Source of the DNA: Nannobrachium achirus
Taxonomy: Eukaryota; Chordata; Actinopteri; Myctophiformes; Myctophidae
DNA: 64,000 nt
Direction: 5' to 3'
NCBI GenBank assembly: GCA_963921795.1
Contig: OY997653.1
Location: 23,298,658 to 23,362,657, forward strand
Shown here: positions 45,333-56,309 of the stretch, in pieces
Numbering within the stretch: the first letter of the stretch is position 1
Layout of the letters: every line of letters begins with the position of its first letter
The notes under the pieces: model-generated
Told to the model about the DNA's origin: nothing
Seen by the model: the letters and a program-made list of their open reading frames with translations, nothing else
Database searches by the model: none
Made by a program: the position numbers and the translations under genes

Positions 45333-47150
45333 TCCTGGTGTCTGTGAAGTACAGGCGTAGAGGCATGCAGCTCTGTGTAGGATTGTGCATTCTGTCTCAT
45401 GTCTAGTTCTTCATGAGGTCTGGCCTGAGCTCTCACACACAGTGGTAAACATTTTGTCTGCCTGCCACAAACACCATGAAAACTATGCCAAATTGATAAA
45501 AAGACATGTTATTACTTATTTGAGGTCCAGTTCAACTTAAAGGCCCGCTGACATGCCCCGAAATTATAATAGTATGATACAGTAGGTCATGTGGTCTCTC
45601 TGAAAGCGGTCTGAAATAGTCTGAAACTCATGTCACAGTGTAATCTGCCCCTCGCAACCCAACAACAGCTGACCAGTACAGTAAGTAGTACAGTACAGTC
45701 AATTAATTTGATTGGCTTATAATTGCGCATTCCCACAATGACATCATAAAAATATTAACAGTACCCCTTTAAGTTAAGTAAACTACTTAACTTGGTTTCC
45801 TTTGAAGATTATTATAGATTTTTCATGCATGCTTATTAGTCTAATTGTCTGTTTTCTATGTCATACTTTCTTCAGTAAAATTCTGCCCTCATATGGCCTG
45901 TTCCTTGGAGTAACTAAAGCAAAAAGGATTAGCTTGTTTTTAGCTCAGTTAATACATTGACATGAATGGTTTATAAAAGGCATACTGTGCCAATATGTCA
46001 TAACAATTAAGTCAAGGTCTTTTTTTGTCACTAACTTATACAAGTGCAAGATGCAAAAATGTTGAATGCACAGTAATTATATATCAAGAAAATAAATTAT
46101 ATAATGCAAAATATACAATTATAGGGTCTTAAACAGGTACATTAGCTTGTGGGTCAGTGACGTGACGCCCCAAAAAATGTGTTTTTAAAAAAACTTTAAA
46201 ATGCAGGCATAAAAGTTATTTACTTTTGTTCTACTCACTCTCAACCTTATGGAAATACATTTTGTTTTTAGATATTTTATTGGAATCAGACTTTATTCAG
46301 CAGTTTGTTGTACTTGTGCCTAAAATCGTCATATGGTGTGACATGAAAATAATTGTTTATAAAATGAAAATGGAGTACATCTTTCTTAAGTTACTCACTT
46401 TATCAAAGTCCTTTATCATAACTAACCAGTGATCCACTATAGTTTTTTGAAAATTAATTATATCTGTATATTTTTTTCATAATCGACACTCTGTGTGAGG
46501 CCCATGTTCATGATCTTACAACATATTTTAAATGTATTCTGTCAAAACTTTCTCTAAAATTACACAAATATTTGTGACTCTTCCTGATAATATTCTCTAT
46601 GTAATCCATAAACATTTTTTTGGTTTAATCATTAATAAAGGTATGATTTTTCACTATTTGGAATGTCACACCAAATTATTTAGTGTCACACCGTATGATC
46701 ATATCCTCATGTGTCAAAGCAAACTGTGTTTTAACCTACCTATTAGTGAGTACTGAACTTTACTGATTGATTAAACAATTACCCAGGATAACATGGCCTT
46801 AATATTTCTGAACAGGATATTATTGTAGGGCTTTAACATGGGATAAGAAAGAATTGTAGTAGTAGATGGATGATGAGGATGTGCACAGGAATGCTACGCA
46901 CACCTAAGTCTTCTGCCGGCCCACGGCAGAAGGATCCTAAAGAGACAATAAGGCGCATAGCCACACTTGGAGCCAAGGCAACATTTTATTAACACCAATT
47001 AGTGGAAACAGAACTCAGCATTCAGGTAAATTGCTTTTTTCCGAAGTCTCCTGAACTTGAACACAGCATTTTGTGTTGAGCAAATGTAATTAGGAATCAT
47101 GACATTACACCACATCTCCACTAGCTATAGAGTGCTGGGTTGCGCAACTC

Positions 47151-47218
47151 CAAAAATAGCTGATCTACAAGCTCTCGCAGCACAACGTGTTGAGAGCTTG
47201 TAGATCAGCTATTTTTGC
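47151..47218. repeat. palindromic module with compensated arms
   Basis: CAAAAATAGCTGATCTACAA pairs perfectly with TTGTAGATCAGCTATTTTTG, an arm variant (GCTGATC) matched on both sides; inside the 2.4-kb element. Confidence 0.93.
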
Positions 47219-47301
47219 TAGTTTTGTCTCGGGTCCTACCTTAACACTGTCCACTGTCCAGTCCAGTGAGTGAAAGTACAAAAGTATTAGATCAGATTAG
47301 A

Positions 47302-47505
47302 TTATACATTTAGACTGTATTGTACATCAGCCAGTCGTATTTGGTGAGGGTAGCAAACCGGCTGCCTTTGTTGCGGTTCTGCTATGCCACAGACAACCTC
47401 CTGCTCTTCGTAGAAAATGCAGTCTCGCCCCTTTGGCTCCTCTCTCCTTGCTGGGTCATTGTTTAGTTTCTCCCTGTACTTTCTCGTTCTCTCAGCACTT
47501 GTCAT
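47302..47505 (-). pseudogene. remnant transposon reading frame
   Basis: 67 codons, beginning MTSAERTRKYREKLNNDPAR, with the basic ERxRKYREK pattern seen at the start of many uncharacterised fish transposon-derived proteins. The rest is short and ends early, so the autonomous protein is missing. It lies inside the 46152-48562 element. Confidence 0.4.
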
Positions 47506-48971
47506 TTTCCAGCTGACAAAAGAAAATGGAATGTATAGTTTAAGACAAAGAGAAAATATTGTTTAGATTGAAACAATATGTTAAGGTTTCTGTGAAGGGG
47601 TTTCTGCTCTGTCTGATGAATTTGAAGTATCACTGAATGAAGCTAAATTACATTTTATGTAGAAATGTTTAAAACAAATGTTTAAATGTACAAAAGAAAC
47701 ATGGAACTTTGTTATTTATTGTTATATCTGTAGTTAAATACAGTATAAATCATATGGTGTGACAATCAAGTCATATGGCGTGACAAGCAGATGTCACACC
47801 ATTATGATTAAGTGTCACACCATATTACGTTTTTCTGCATTTAGGTTTACCTTGAGGCTACTATGTACACATTAGCATGCTAACAGCATGCTAGCTATAA
47901 CAAAGCAACCTAGATCTACATGGAAATATGACCAAAACTTCAAATAACTTAAGCTTTTTTTAATGAAAAGGTGTCACACCAACAGACATCCAAAGTGGTG
48001 AGTTTGTCAAAGTTTCAACAAGATGGCATTTCATGAAAATGTTAAAATCATAACTCACCTCAGACACCTGTCTTGCAGTTGTGCTGGGAGTGCTGAATAG
48101 CCTTACAGAAGAAGGACCTCTCTAGCCAATAGGTGTCCAAATAATTGCCTGTTTAATTTGTCCAAACTAGTGTCACACCAAATGATTTTGGTTTGGGGGA
48201 CAAAATGTTTTTGATCAGAAATGACTGAAAACATTATGCTTTGACTTTGAAAAGATATAGGCTCACAAATAGACATTTTTGTAGCCTAAATTCATTTTCA
48301 AATGATTTTTAGCAATTCTTTTTCTTAGTTTTATTCAAGTTCCCACTTTGAGAAACAAGGTCAGGACAGTCACACCATATGAGTTTTGCCATGTTTGGTT
48401 GAACATTCTGAAGAAATGAGGAATGAAATGCTTTAATCTTGAGTAAGTTCACATAAAGCTTAATGTCCTGCACAATATTCAGAAGGTTTTTGACAAATAT
48501 ATTTTTTATTTATACATGTTTGACACCGAGGACAGCGAAAACGTTACGTCACGTCACCCACCCTTGTGCAGCAGTTCCAGGAGTAATGTAATGCAGTATC
48601 TAACTGCAGGTAATGTGCATACTGTTTGCATATCTAATCAAAAGTAGCAATGTCACAGTCATTGTGATTATGAGAAATCAGAAAATGACCGGGCCAATCA
48701 GTTTTACGTACAGTAGTTGAAACGCAGTCACTGATTGGCCCACTCATTTTCTGATTTCTCATACTCGCTCCCTATGGGCCGCTGTCCAGACTGATACCGT
48801 GATATCTATGTTATCAGTCTGGCTAATGCCAGGCTAAAGTCTCACCGTGCACTCGTCTATGTTTTGAGAGATACAGTATTAAGACATCCTCTAGATGTTC
48901 CCAAGATCCAGAGGACAATTTTATTGCTACCAATTGAGTTAATATATTTATTGCCAATTCCAAGAACATTT

Positions 48972-49070
48972 CCCCAATTGAATTGAATTGGATTGGACTG
49001 AATTGAATTAAATTGAATTGAATTGAATTGAATTGAATTGAATTGAATTGAATTGAATTGAATTGAATTG
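48972..49070. repeat. (AATTG)n pentanucleotide microsatellite
   Basis: About 19 units, the same motif as at 3492-3530. Confidence 0.97.
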
Positions 49071-50164
49071 TGTGGAAGATTCTGTAGATCATCCACAAAC
49101 AATACACAGATTGTTTGTGTCCTTTGAGGATACATCATCCATATGCACTGTGCCTCGGAATGTGATTCAATTAGCATTAGAGTCGATGTTCATACCTCAC
49201 GTACTAATCTACTTCCTATGCTAACTCTTCTCTGAAACTAATCAAATCACTTTCTCCGCAGTGACGGAAGTGAAGCGGCTGCCCGTTCCAATAAGAGCTC
49301 TGCAATAAGAAAGCATGCTGTCCATGTCGTTTGGTCTCTGAGAGCCGGCCAAATTCCTTTCAATTTTCCTGAAAGGATAAAAGCACCATGCAAAGTGCCT
49401 CCCCCCTCCTCCTCCCCCTTTGGCTGCCTCTCTCCCCCATACTCTCTCCTTCTCCCCTCTCTCCCTCGAACTTTTCCTCCAATATTCCATCCAATACGGG
49501 AGTTTAACTTCTCCTGTCTGCTATAACGGGCTGTTATCTGCTGCCTTTATGCTCACAAATATATCACGGCGTGCGTGTGCGAGCCAGATAGCGTGCAGTT
49601 GTGCGAGCGTGTTGTATTTACAGGGTTCTTCGAGATGGATTTTTGCAGCAGTATAGTGCTGACACCGGGAGGACAGCTGAAGGAGAACCGTACAGATCAC
49701 TCCTCGTCTCCTCCTCCTCTCTAGTGCCTCCTTCCACCGCTCCCTAACTCCTCTTTAATCCCTAATGTCTCTTCTCTCTATCCCCTCCAGCTCCTCTTCT
49801 CTCCTATCCTCTCCTCTTGTGTCATTTCCTCTCCTTAAATATCTCCTTCAATCATACTTTCTTCTTTTCCCAAGACTCATTCTTCTCTTCCCCACTTTCG
49901 CCCCTGGCTCATACTTCTGCTCTTCAGTGGTCGCGAGTCAATGTCTGAAAAACACAAAGTTGTGTCCCCCAAAATGTGTATTTTTATTAGAAGCATGTAC
50001 TTTTGAATACTTGCTTGTATCTTTAAAACCAAGTAGGCTGCTCAGTGCTTTAACTGAAATTTGATTGAGAAATCTAAACTTTGAATTGAGTAATATTTCA
50101 CCAGAAGTATCTTGAGTACTGTCCTGTGATAAATGCTTCGCAAGTAATTAGCTAGCTTTCTAAC

Positions 50165-50335
50165 TACAGTTATGGTTGGCTGTAGCTGAGTGGAGAGAGA
50201 GGCTGCCTGTTATTTGGTACGTTGCCAGTGTTTGCCCCTGAGCAAACACTTAAACCCTTACATGCCCCCATGGCATTCACTGTCTGCTCCTATAGCTACA
50301 GTATAATGGGTAAATGCAGATGGCGAATTTCAGGC
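50165..50335 (+). mobile_element. tRNA-derived SINE
   Basis: TGGCTGTAGCTGAGTGGAGA head, CCCCTGAGCAAACACTTAAA middle block and GGGTAAATGCAGATGGCGAA tail. Confidence 0.65.
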
Positions 50336-52019
50336 AGTCAAGTACAAATGTACTTGACAGAAGAAACTAAACAATAAGTGCCCTGGCATGTAGGCCTATA
50401 GTTGTTCGAACAGCATAGCGTACCTGGCCTTTGATAGAAACAGGCCATTGTTTGAGACATTATTGTAATTATATATTTATCAACTCATTCCAGTTGTTGG
50501 TGGGGTTTAAACTGGACGTGGAGGAGCTACATTGTACCCGCTAACATACATGTTTACTTAGCTATTTAAAAGTGTGCCAGCTCACATTAGTTAAAGCTAT
50601 GCAGTGAGCAGGCGCTAAAATGATATAGCCTCAGGCATATAGTCCACGTTATCGCTCATTGTGGCATCTGTTAGCGTAACATTACGTATACAACCGATCA
50701 TTTGATTGATGTTGCCTTCCAGAAAATGCTCTTGAGAAGATTCCATGTTTGTATAACTCAGTCCATCCATATGACCATACCGGTATATCCTCCCCCTCTT
50801 TTCCTCTTCTCCTCTTCTCCCTCCAGCCCCCCCACCATGCCTCTATCAGTTGCTTTGTAATCCCTTCTCCATCCTCTCATCCTCCTCTCCCCCTTTCCCC
50901 TGTTTCTTCCTCCCGCATCTCCTCAACAACCCCTCTGGCGTGTTATGGTGTTTCATCCACAACTATAATTTCTCCTCTCCTCTCTCTCTCCACCTCCGTT
51001 CATCTCAATCTCTCTCCCCAAGTTTGAGAACCACTGCAGAAGACTTTCTATTTTTGATGAAGAGATTTGGTATGTGAGTAAAAAAAAAGAGAAAAAAAGG
51101 ATCGGGCCAAGCATAGACCTTTGGGAGACGCTGGGCAACAAAGTAGTAAAGACTAAATAAATAGTAGGTGGAGCAGATGAATGACTGCACTCCTGTTCAG
51201 AGAAAATGGTCCCCCCAAGACCCAGCTGCGTCGCATCTGTTATCCTGCCTCTGCTTCTGGACAGAATACTCTTGATCATTTGGTTTAACCTTTCAACCTT
51301 ATAGTCAAAACTTTTAAAACATTTTCACAGAGAATTGCAACGCAAAGGCATGTGCAATGAATCTGCCCCAAAAGACTTTTTTTCAAACTTGTGTCATAAG
51401 TACATCAACAGAGAAAGATAAAATAACACGTAGCGATAACGCTAGGCAATTCCCCCAGCAAATCAAACCCTGGTAAAAGCCTGTTTAAAACTTCTTTCTC
51501 AACCCAAAACGATTCCTCTCACAAACTGCATAAAAGTGTAGTCTAGTTCAGGCAGCCCGGGGAGCAATGTGTGAATTCAATGTTCCTCCCTCGTCTACAT
51601 AAACCAACAGAAGGATTTTACGCCCACTCTGGGAGTCTGAAGAACATCCTTTGATGACATGGCTTTCCGTTTTTCTCCGAGAGCAATCAAACTCCCATTT
51701 GAACCTCAAAGTGTGTCATTTTACGGCCTTTGCCAAACATCTACAGGCGGCGCGCCTTTGTTTATCATCTTGACTTCACGCTGCGTGATGAATTTGCAGA
51801 AGCAAATTGACAAACCCCACTTTCTCTCCAGAGAGGAGAGAGGCAAGTCTTGTGGTATTTCTCCTGGAGGTGGATAATGATCGCTGCCATAATGATCAAA
51901 GGTTCAGCTTGAGTGAGCCAGCCAGAATGCTTTTCTCTTTGGCGTTACGCCTCTATCTAAAACTAACATCTGGAGGAACGGATGACACACTCTGATATCC
52001 ACAGGCAGTCACACGCACA

Positions 52020-52024
<5 letters not shown>

Positions 52025-52086
<62 letters not shown>
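52025..52086. repeat. (CA)n microsatellite
   Basis: About 30 CA units. Confidence 0.97.
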
Positions 52087-52089
<3 letters not shown>

Positions 52090-52755
52090 GCGCCTGATCA
52101 ATGGAGCCAGGGGGTGCAAGTGCTCCCTCAATCTAGCATTGCCCATTGCCCCCCCACACCCCCACCCCGACCCCCATGTGTATACCACACAATAGTTTGG
52201 TCTGAATATCACCAATGTGGTCACTTGCGGTGTTGCCAGGTCCTACTTGTTAAAAGACGTTTAATTTGGCTGAGAATGAGTTAAAATAGTTAAAAGCTAC
52301 GATATGGAGATACGAGGTTTCTGCCCAACAGCTAGCATATCTACATTCTGTAGCAAAATCCTGTTAAAGCTGCATGTACATTCGGTAACTTTCCATGTCC
52401 AACCTAAGATTTGGACTCAGGCCCTTATGCAAGTGATGAAATCTTTACCACTGAGCTAATTGAAAATGTTTCCAAGGAGTTTGCTCAAGGAGGGGAATTG
52501 CATTTTGACATTCAATTTCAGGCTGAACCCCTTGTATATAGCGGTCTGGCTCCAAGCGCTGGGTGGGCGTTTTTCAGAAACCAAAAAACATGGAAGAGCT
52601 AATCGGTGTCTGCGCTCAGGGCCCTGTGATCAGGGGTGTCGCACAAAGTTCTGGGCCCTGGGTACGAGGATTCACCCCCCATGAATGTTCTTCATAGGAG
52701 GAGGGGTTTAACCCATTTAGACTGGGAACGCAGCATTATTTTGTGCTTTAACATT

Positions 52756-52898
52756 TGAAAAATAGCAGATATACAAGCTCACAGCGCAGCACTCGTGCCG
52801 TGCTGCGAACTTGAAGCGTGGCATTCTGTGGCGCTGCTGCGAACTTGAAGCGTGGCACTCGGTGCCGCGTTGTGAGCTTGAATATATGCTATTTTTCA
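52756..52898. repeat. palindromic module with internally amplified loop
   Basis: GAAAAATAGCAGATATACAA / TTGAATATATGCTATTTTTC ends; the centre repeats GCTGCGAACTTGAAGCGTGG twice, doubling the usual length. Confidence 0.85.
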
Positions 52899-53899
52899 AT
52901 AGAGCAAGTATAAAATAATTAAGGCCCCTCCACCTTGGGTAGTAACTCAGTGCCACTCCCCCCACCCCACCCATCCCCCCCCCCCCCCCCTTGTGACGCC
53001 CCATGGGTCCCTGTGATTGATAGACGTTGATTGCCACACACACACAGGATCTAAATGTCTCAATAGAAAAGCAGAGAGACCAAATACAACCTTGTCATGC
53101 CCAAAGCAGGGATTCATGCATGTAATCTCACTCCGAGAGGCGGGCGCAATGGATTTCTACTGTACATGTGTAGGCTTACACACTGACAGAGACATGCGTG
53201 CTCTCAAAAAGTACCCACAGACATACAGATGTGTTGTATCAAGTCTTCAGGCTTTACTGCTCTTTTTCTGAAAATGTCCTGCAAATTTATTTTGTCCACA
53301 TGGTTTCTTTCCCTGTTTTGCCTTTCTAATATTTATGGAGGATGGAGCGTATTTTTGCAGAAACCCGCAAATGGCAAGAAACCACTCCATTCCCATTGAA
53401 AAGCAGAATCCACCTTCATATGTAGATTTAAAAGTCGACTTCAGAGAAGGTCATAAAAATAGTAAAAATAGCTGATCTACAAGCTCAATGTTCTGCCAAT
53501 CCACTGGAAGTCTACTGTCTTGCCAATGGCAGGACGTTTGAAGTTTTGAAGTGGCACATCTGTACAACGCAGTGAATGCACACAAAGATAAACAAGTATA
53601 CACACAATGCACACAAGCAAAGAATCATACAGACGCACATGCATGCCCACGTCGAAAACGCATTATTTCGCACATTCAAACAACACTGACACCACCCCAT
53701 CCCCGAAAGTAATGATCCGTATGAGAAATACAATCATCTCATCATACGTATGTCTGTGTCTTCCCATAGCCGTTTCACTGACGCTGATTTAAACAGACTT
53801 GTGTCTTGGACAGCAGCGTTTTGGCAGCAGAACCCATTTCCCCTCGCAATCACTGGAGGATGTGGACCGTGGTGCACAAAGAAGCAGGCACGTGCACAC

Positions 53900-54150
53900 A
53901 ATTGGAGATCCCTGTGATGCCAGGGGAACCAAATCACTTTTATGCCCATATATGGAGATCCCTGCATGTCATCAATATTAAGCCTGTCAACAATAAGCCC
54001 ATATATATATATTTATGCCCATATATCTGTGAATATCTATGGGTACCATATGGTTAACTGGTCCGATATACATCACTGGCCTGATGCCCAAGACATGGTT
54101 TTTCGCCCTTAGGCGTCTTACTGGTATGTATGCAGCTGTGGCTCCAACAA
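53900..54150 (-). repeat. dispersed inverted copy of the CArG repeat
   Basis: Reversed relative to 40840-41045: shared CCTGTGATGCCAGGGGAACC, CCATATATGG (53946-53955), ATATCTGTGAATATCT, CCATATGGTTAACTGGTCCG and CAGTGATGTATATC-complement. It lies 0.9 kb upstream of the kelch retrogene. Confidence 0.85.
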
Positions 54151-54827
54151 ATGACAAATTTCTCCTGGGGCGCCCGCTGGCCTACTGGTCCAGGCGCATA
54201 CAGTTAAAGGACAGCTCACAGGTTGAAGCAGCGAGGCAAGTTTTGAGCTTGTACATCTGCTATTCTTTCTCTGTTATTATAACTTAACCTCGCATCACCA
54301 TGTCTTTCCACCTCGGAGGAAAGCCTGGTATTTGGAGGAAAGCCTGGTATTAGTTTACAATGGGTGGCCTAACCCGGCAACATCAGGCAGAAGAAAGCGG
54401 CATCACTGTGTTTTGGTCCCCATTGTTTGTTTCCCCATTTAAATGCTCGAGTAGTGTAGTCTTGCCAGTCGCTACGAGTTGGACTAGAAGATGCATATAC
54501 CAAACAAACCTATTCCAAAAATAAGCTAAATAGGCCCCATCAAGGGGTTTATTGGGTAGGACATAAAATTATGCCCCTGAGCATGGGGAATTATTTTGGT
54601 TAAAACCGTTTCGTAGTCTGTGAAGACTACAACATGAAGAAGGTTGTTTCAGCTTTTTTACCGGTTGAAAATGTGTAAAAGCGACTAACACATTAGAAGG
54701 GTCAGCTTGGTGGCCCGATTTGGGTATTTCATCATAAGCATTAATCAACAATGGTCAAAATATCCGATATAAAAGCTCACAAGGTGTCATGATGAGCTTT
54801 GGATTATGCCCCTGGGAGGTGTAATAT

Positions 54828-55010
54828 TTGGGCTTCAACTTTGACCAAATATGGAGATTCTATGACTGCACACTAAGTGACATCATAGTACTGGCCTCCT
54901 ATATACGTAAAAGGTGTCATGTAAAAGGTGTCATCAATAAGACTGTCTTACAGAGCAAGCTGCTAAAGGTATTGTTTCGAACGGTGTTTTTGCTGATCGT
55001 CTGTCAAATA
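54828..55010 (+). other. in-frame 5' extension of the kelch retrogene frame
   Basis: Sixty-one open codons before the KLHDC3-like start. They include a hydrophobic run (LKVLFRTVFLLIVCQI) that could be read as a membrane segment but has no family counterpart. The segment also contains a perfect CArG box (54845-54854) and a TATA-like CTATATAC near 54898, so it may be promoter or 5' UTR instead of coding sequence. Confidence 0.35.
54845..54854 (+). promoter_or_regulatory. perfect CArG box CCAAATATGG upstream of the kelch retrogene
   Basis: It matches CC(A/T)6GG exactly, 157 bp before the preferred ATG, and is followed by TGACATCA (near 54878) as in the CArG repeat units. A TATA-like CTATATAC follows near 54898. 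The regulatory role is inferred. Confidence 0.45.
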
Positions 55011-56102
55011 ATGCACTGTACAGTGAAGCTGCGAGGAGCCCCAACTATCGACAGTGTTGTTGTATCAGTGGGACACAAAGTGTACGCATTTGGAGATTGT
55101 GGTTGGGATTGGGATTACGCTGGGAAATTTATAGAAGATCAGATCAATGTGTACGTCTTCGACACAGTGTCTCTGAGATGGAGGACGTTGCCCCAAGGGA
55201 CAACTACAACAGGAGAACGACCCCCTGAGGTTCCCTGTAGGCGCCGTGGCCACACAGCTGTGCTCATTGAAGACATCGTCTACTACTGGGGAGGAATCAA
55301 TGATAATTATAAGCTTTGCAAAAACATTCTTTACGCATTTGATGTCGCCGGCCACAGTTGGATCATGACTAAGGTTTCTGGGACCGTTCCAAAGGGGAGA
55401 CAGGGCCACTCAGCCTGTGTCTTGGGGAAAGTCATGTATGTCTATGGAGGATCGAAGATATCCACTAATGACATCTACAAGCTGGACACCACCACGATGC
55501 TCTGGTCTTTAATTAACACCAGAGGCACTCTGCCTCCTGTTCCGTCAGGTCACTTTGCCACCATCATCGGGACAAAGATGCTTGTATATGAGGCAGGGGG
55601 CCGGAGAATCCTCAACAACAACAACAACAACAACAACATCAGAGTGTTTGACACTGAGAGCAACTGCTGGCTGGACATTCCTTCTGCAAAGCATCTTCCA
55701 GGAGAACGCAGGAGTCATTCAGCCTTTGCCTACAATGGAGAGTTGTACATATTTGGTGGTAATGTGAACAAGAACATATTTCGGTTGAGTAACTCTGCAC
55801 CAGAACACTGCAACGACATGTGGAAATTCAGTCCAGAGACCTTCTCCTGGAAGGAGGTTGAGCTGAAGGAGAATGACCCGTTCCGGATGAATGACGCCTG
55901 CTGTTGCATGGTGGTAAGCCGTGTCGTCATCTTTGGAGGTTTTAAAGGAGAAGACCACAAACCCAACGTTGACCTGTACATCCTAGACTTGAATCCTAGT
56001 CTCAAGACGCTATGCAAGCTAGCGGTTATTCAGTACGATCTGGAGCAGTCAGAACTCGCACACAACATCAGGTGGGAACTGGCAGCCATGACTGATGATT
56101 GA
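55011..56102 (+). CDS. intronless KLHDC3-like kelch protein (retrogene)
   Basis: An uninterrupted frame of 363 residues from MHCTVKLRGAP to AAMTDD. It follows KLHDC3 from end to end (KLHDC3 is about 382 residues): VGHKVYAFG, VSLRWRTLP, RGHTAVLIEDIVYYWGG, YAFDV, VSGTVPKGRQGHSACVLGK, SHSAFAYNGELYIFGG and SLKTLCKLAVIQYDLEQS. The parent gene is known to have many introns, so this is a processed copy. The kelch GG and YxF/W pattern repeats about six times. The C-terminal SLKTLCKLAVI corresponds to the segment by which KLHDC3 joins elongin B/C and CUL2, so E3-receptor function could be kept. Odd features: eight Asn in a row from (AAC)n, and several altered kelch glycines (AFGDCG, YEAGGR). The open frame continues upstream to an ATG at 54828, adding 61 residues with no KLHDC3 match; I prefer 55011. 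An unbroken frame of this length suggests selection. Confidence 0.85.
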   Translation: MHCTVKLRGAPTIDSVVVSVGHKVYAFGDCGWDWDYAGKFIEDQINVYVFDTVSLRWRTLPQGTTTTGERPPEVPCRRRGHTAVLIEDIVYYWGGINDNYKLCKNILYAFDVAGHSWIMTKVSGTVPKGRQGHSACVLGKVMYVYGGSKISTNDIYKLDTTTMLWSLINTRGTLPPVPSGHFATIIGTKMLVYEAGGRRILNNNNNNNNIRVFDTESNCWLDIPSAKHLPGERRSHSAFAYNGELYIFGGNVNKNIFRLSNSAPEHCNDMWKFSPETFSWKEVELKENDPFRMNDACCCMVVSRVVIFGGFKGEDHKPNVDLYILDLNPSLKTLCKLAVIQYDLEQSELAHNIRWELAAMTDD

Positions 56103-56164
56103 GAATTGGAGGACTGCATAAAATACTTATTTACCTAAGCCAGCAAGTAAATATGTTTCTCTGT

Positions 56165-56290
56165 CGGCTGCTGTTGCATGGTGGGAAGTCGTGTCATCAT
56201 CTTTGGAGGACGTAAAGCCATCTTCACACCCAACCATGACCTTTACATCCTAGACTTGAGTCCTAGCCTAGACATTATGCAAGCTAGCAG
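56165..56290 (+). pseudogene. partial second copy of the kelch retrogene 3' end
   Basis: The stretch encoding CCCMVGSRVIIFGG...NHDLYILDLSPSL repeats the last kelch blade of the gene just upstream (55903-56010) with substitutions and a small deletion. It then loses the frame in the LCKLAV region and runs into a SINE at about 56310. No start or upstream blades are present, so it is a broken fragment of a duplication or a second insertion. Confidence 0.75.
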
Positions 56291-56309
56291 TTGTTTGAGG
56301 GCACAAAGG

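Larger units (their letters stand above)
46152..48562 (+). mobile_element. 2.4-kb DNA transposon with imperfect terminal repeats and recurrent internal motif
   Basis: Ends GGTCAGTGACGTGACG and CGTCACGTCACCCACC agree at 14 of 16 as inverted repeats. CTTGTG is duplicated at both edges (46146-46151, 48563-48568), suggesting a 6-bp target duplication. The interior is AT-rich, holds about ten copies of a TGTCACACCATATGA-like motif, and has one short minus-strand frame (47302-47505) whose MTSAERTRKYREKLNNDPAR start resembles the N-termini of several fish transposon proteins I recall. A palindromic module sits at 47151-47218. The superfamily is not assigned; a 6-bp duplication would fit IS3EU or Dada. 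Confidence 0.7.
48570..51980. other. mostly unique, pyrimidine-rich DNA, no gene seen
   Basis: Apart from the (AATTG)n tract and the SINE at 50165 this stretch is low in recognisable repeats. It holds CT-rich blocks (49.4-49.9 and 50.78-51.02 kb) and a balanced-composition block at 51.48-51.98 kb. It could contain conserved noncoding elements; none can be proven here. Confidence 0.4.

Noticed and set aside
50749-51077. Ser/Pro/Leu-rich frames at 50.7-51.1 kb
   Set aside because: Product of CT-rich sequence; no start context, splice sites or family resemblance.
51965-52290. 100-codon frame through (CA)n
   Set aside because: Microsatellite artefact.
55065-55409. Minus-strand frame within the kelch gene
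   Set aside because: Antisense shadow of the kelch coding sequence.
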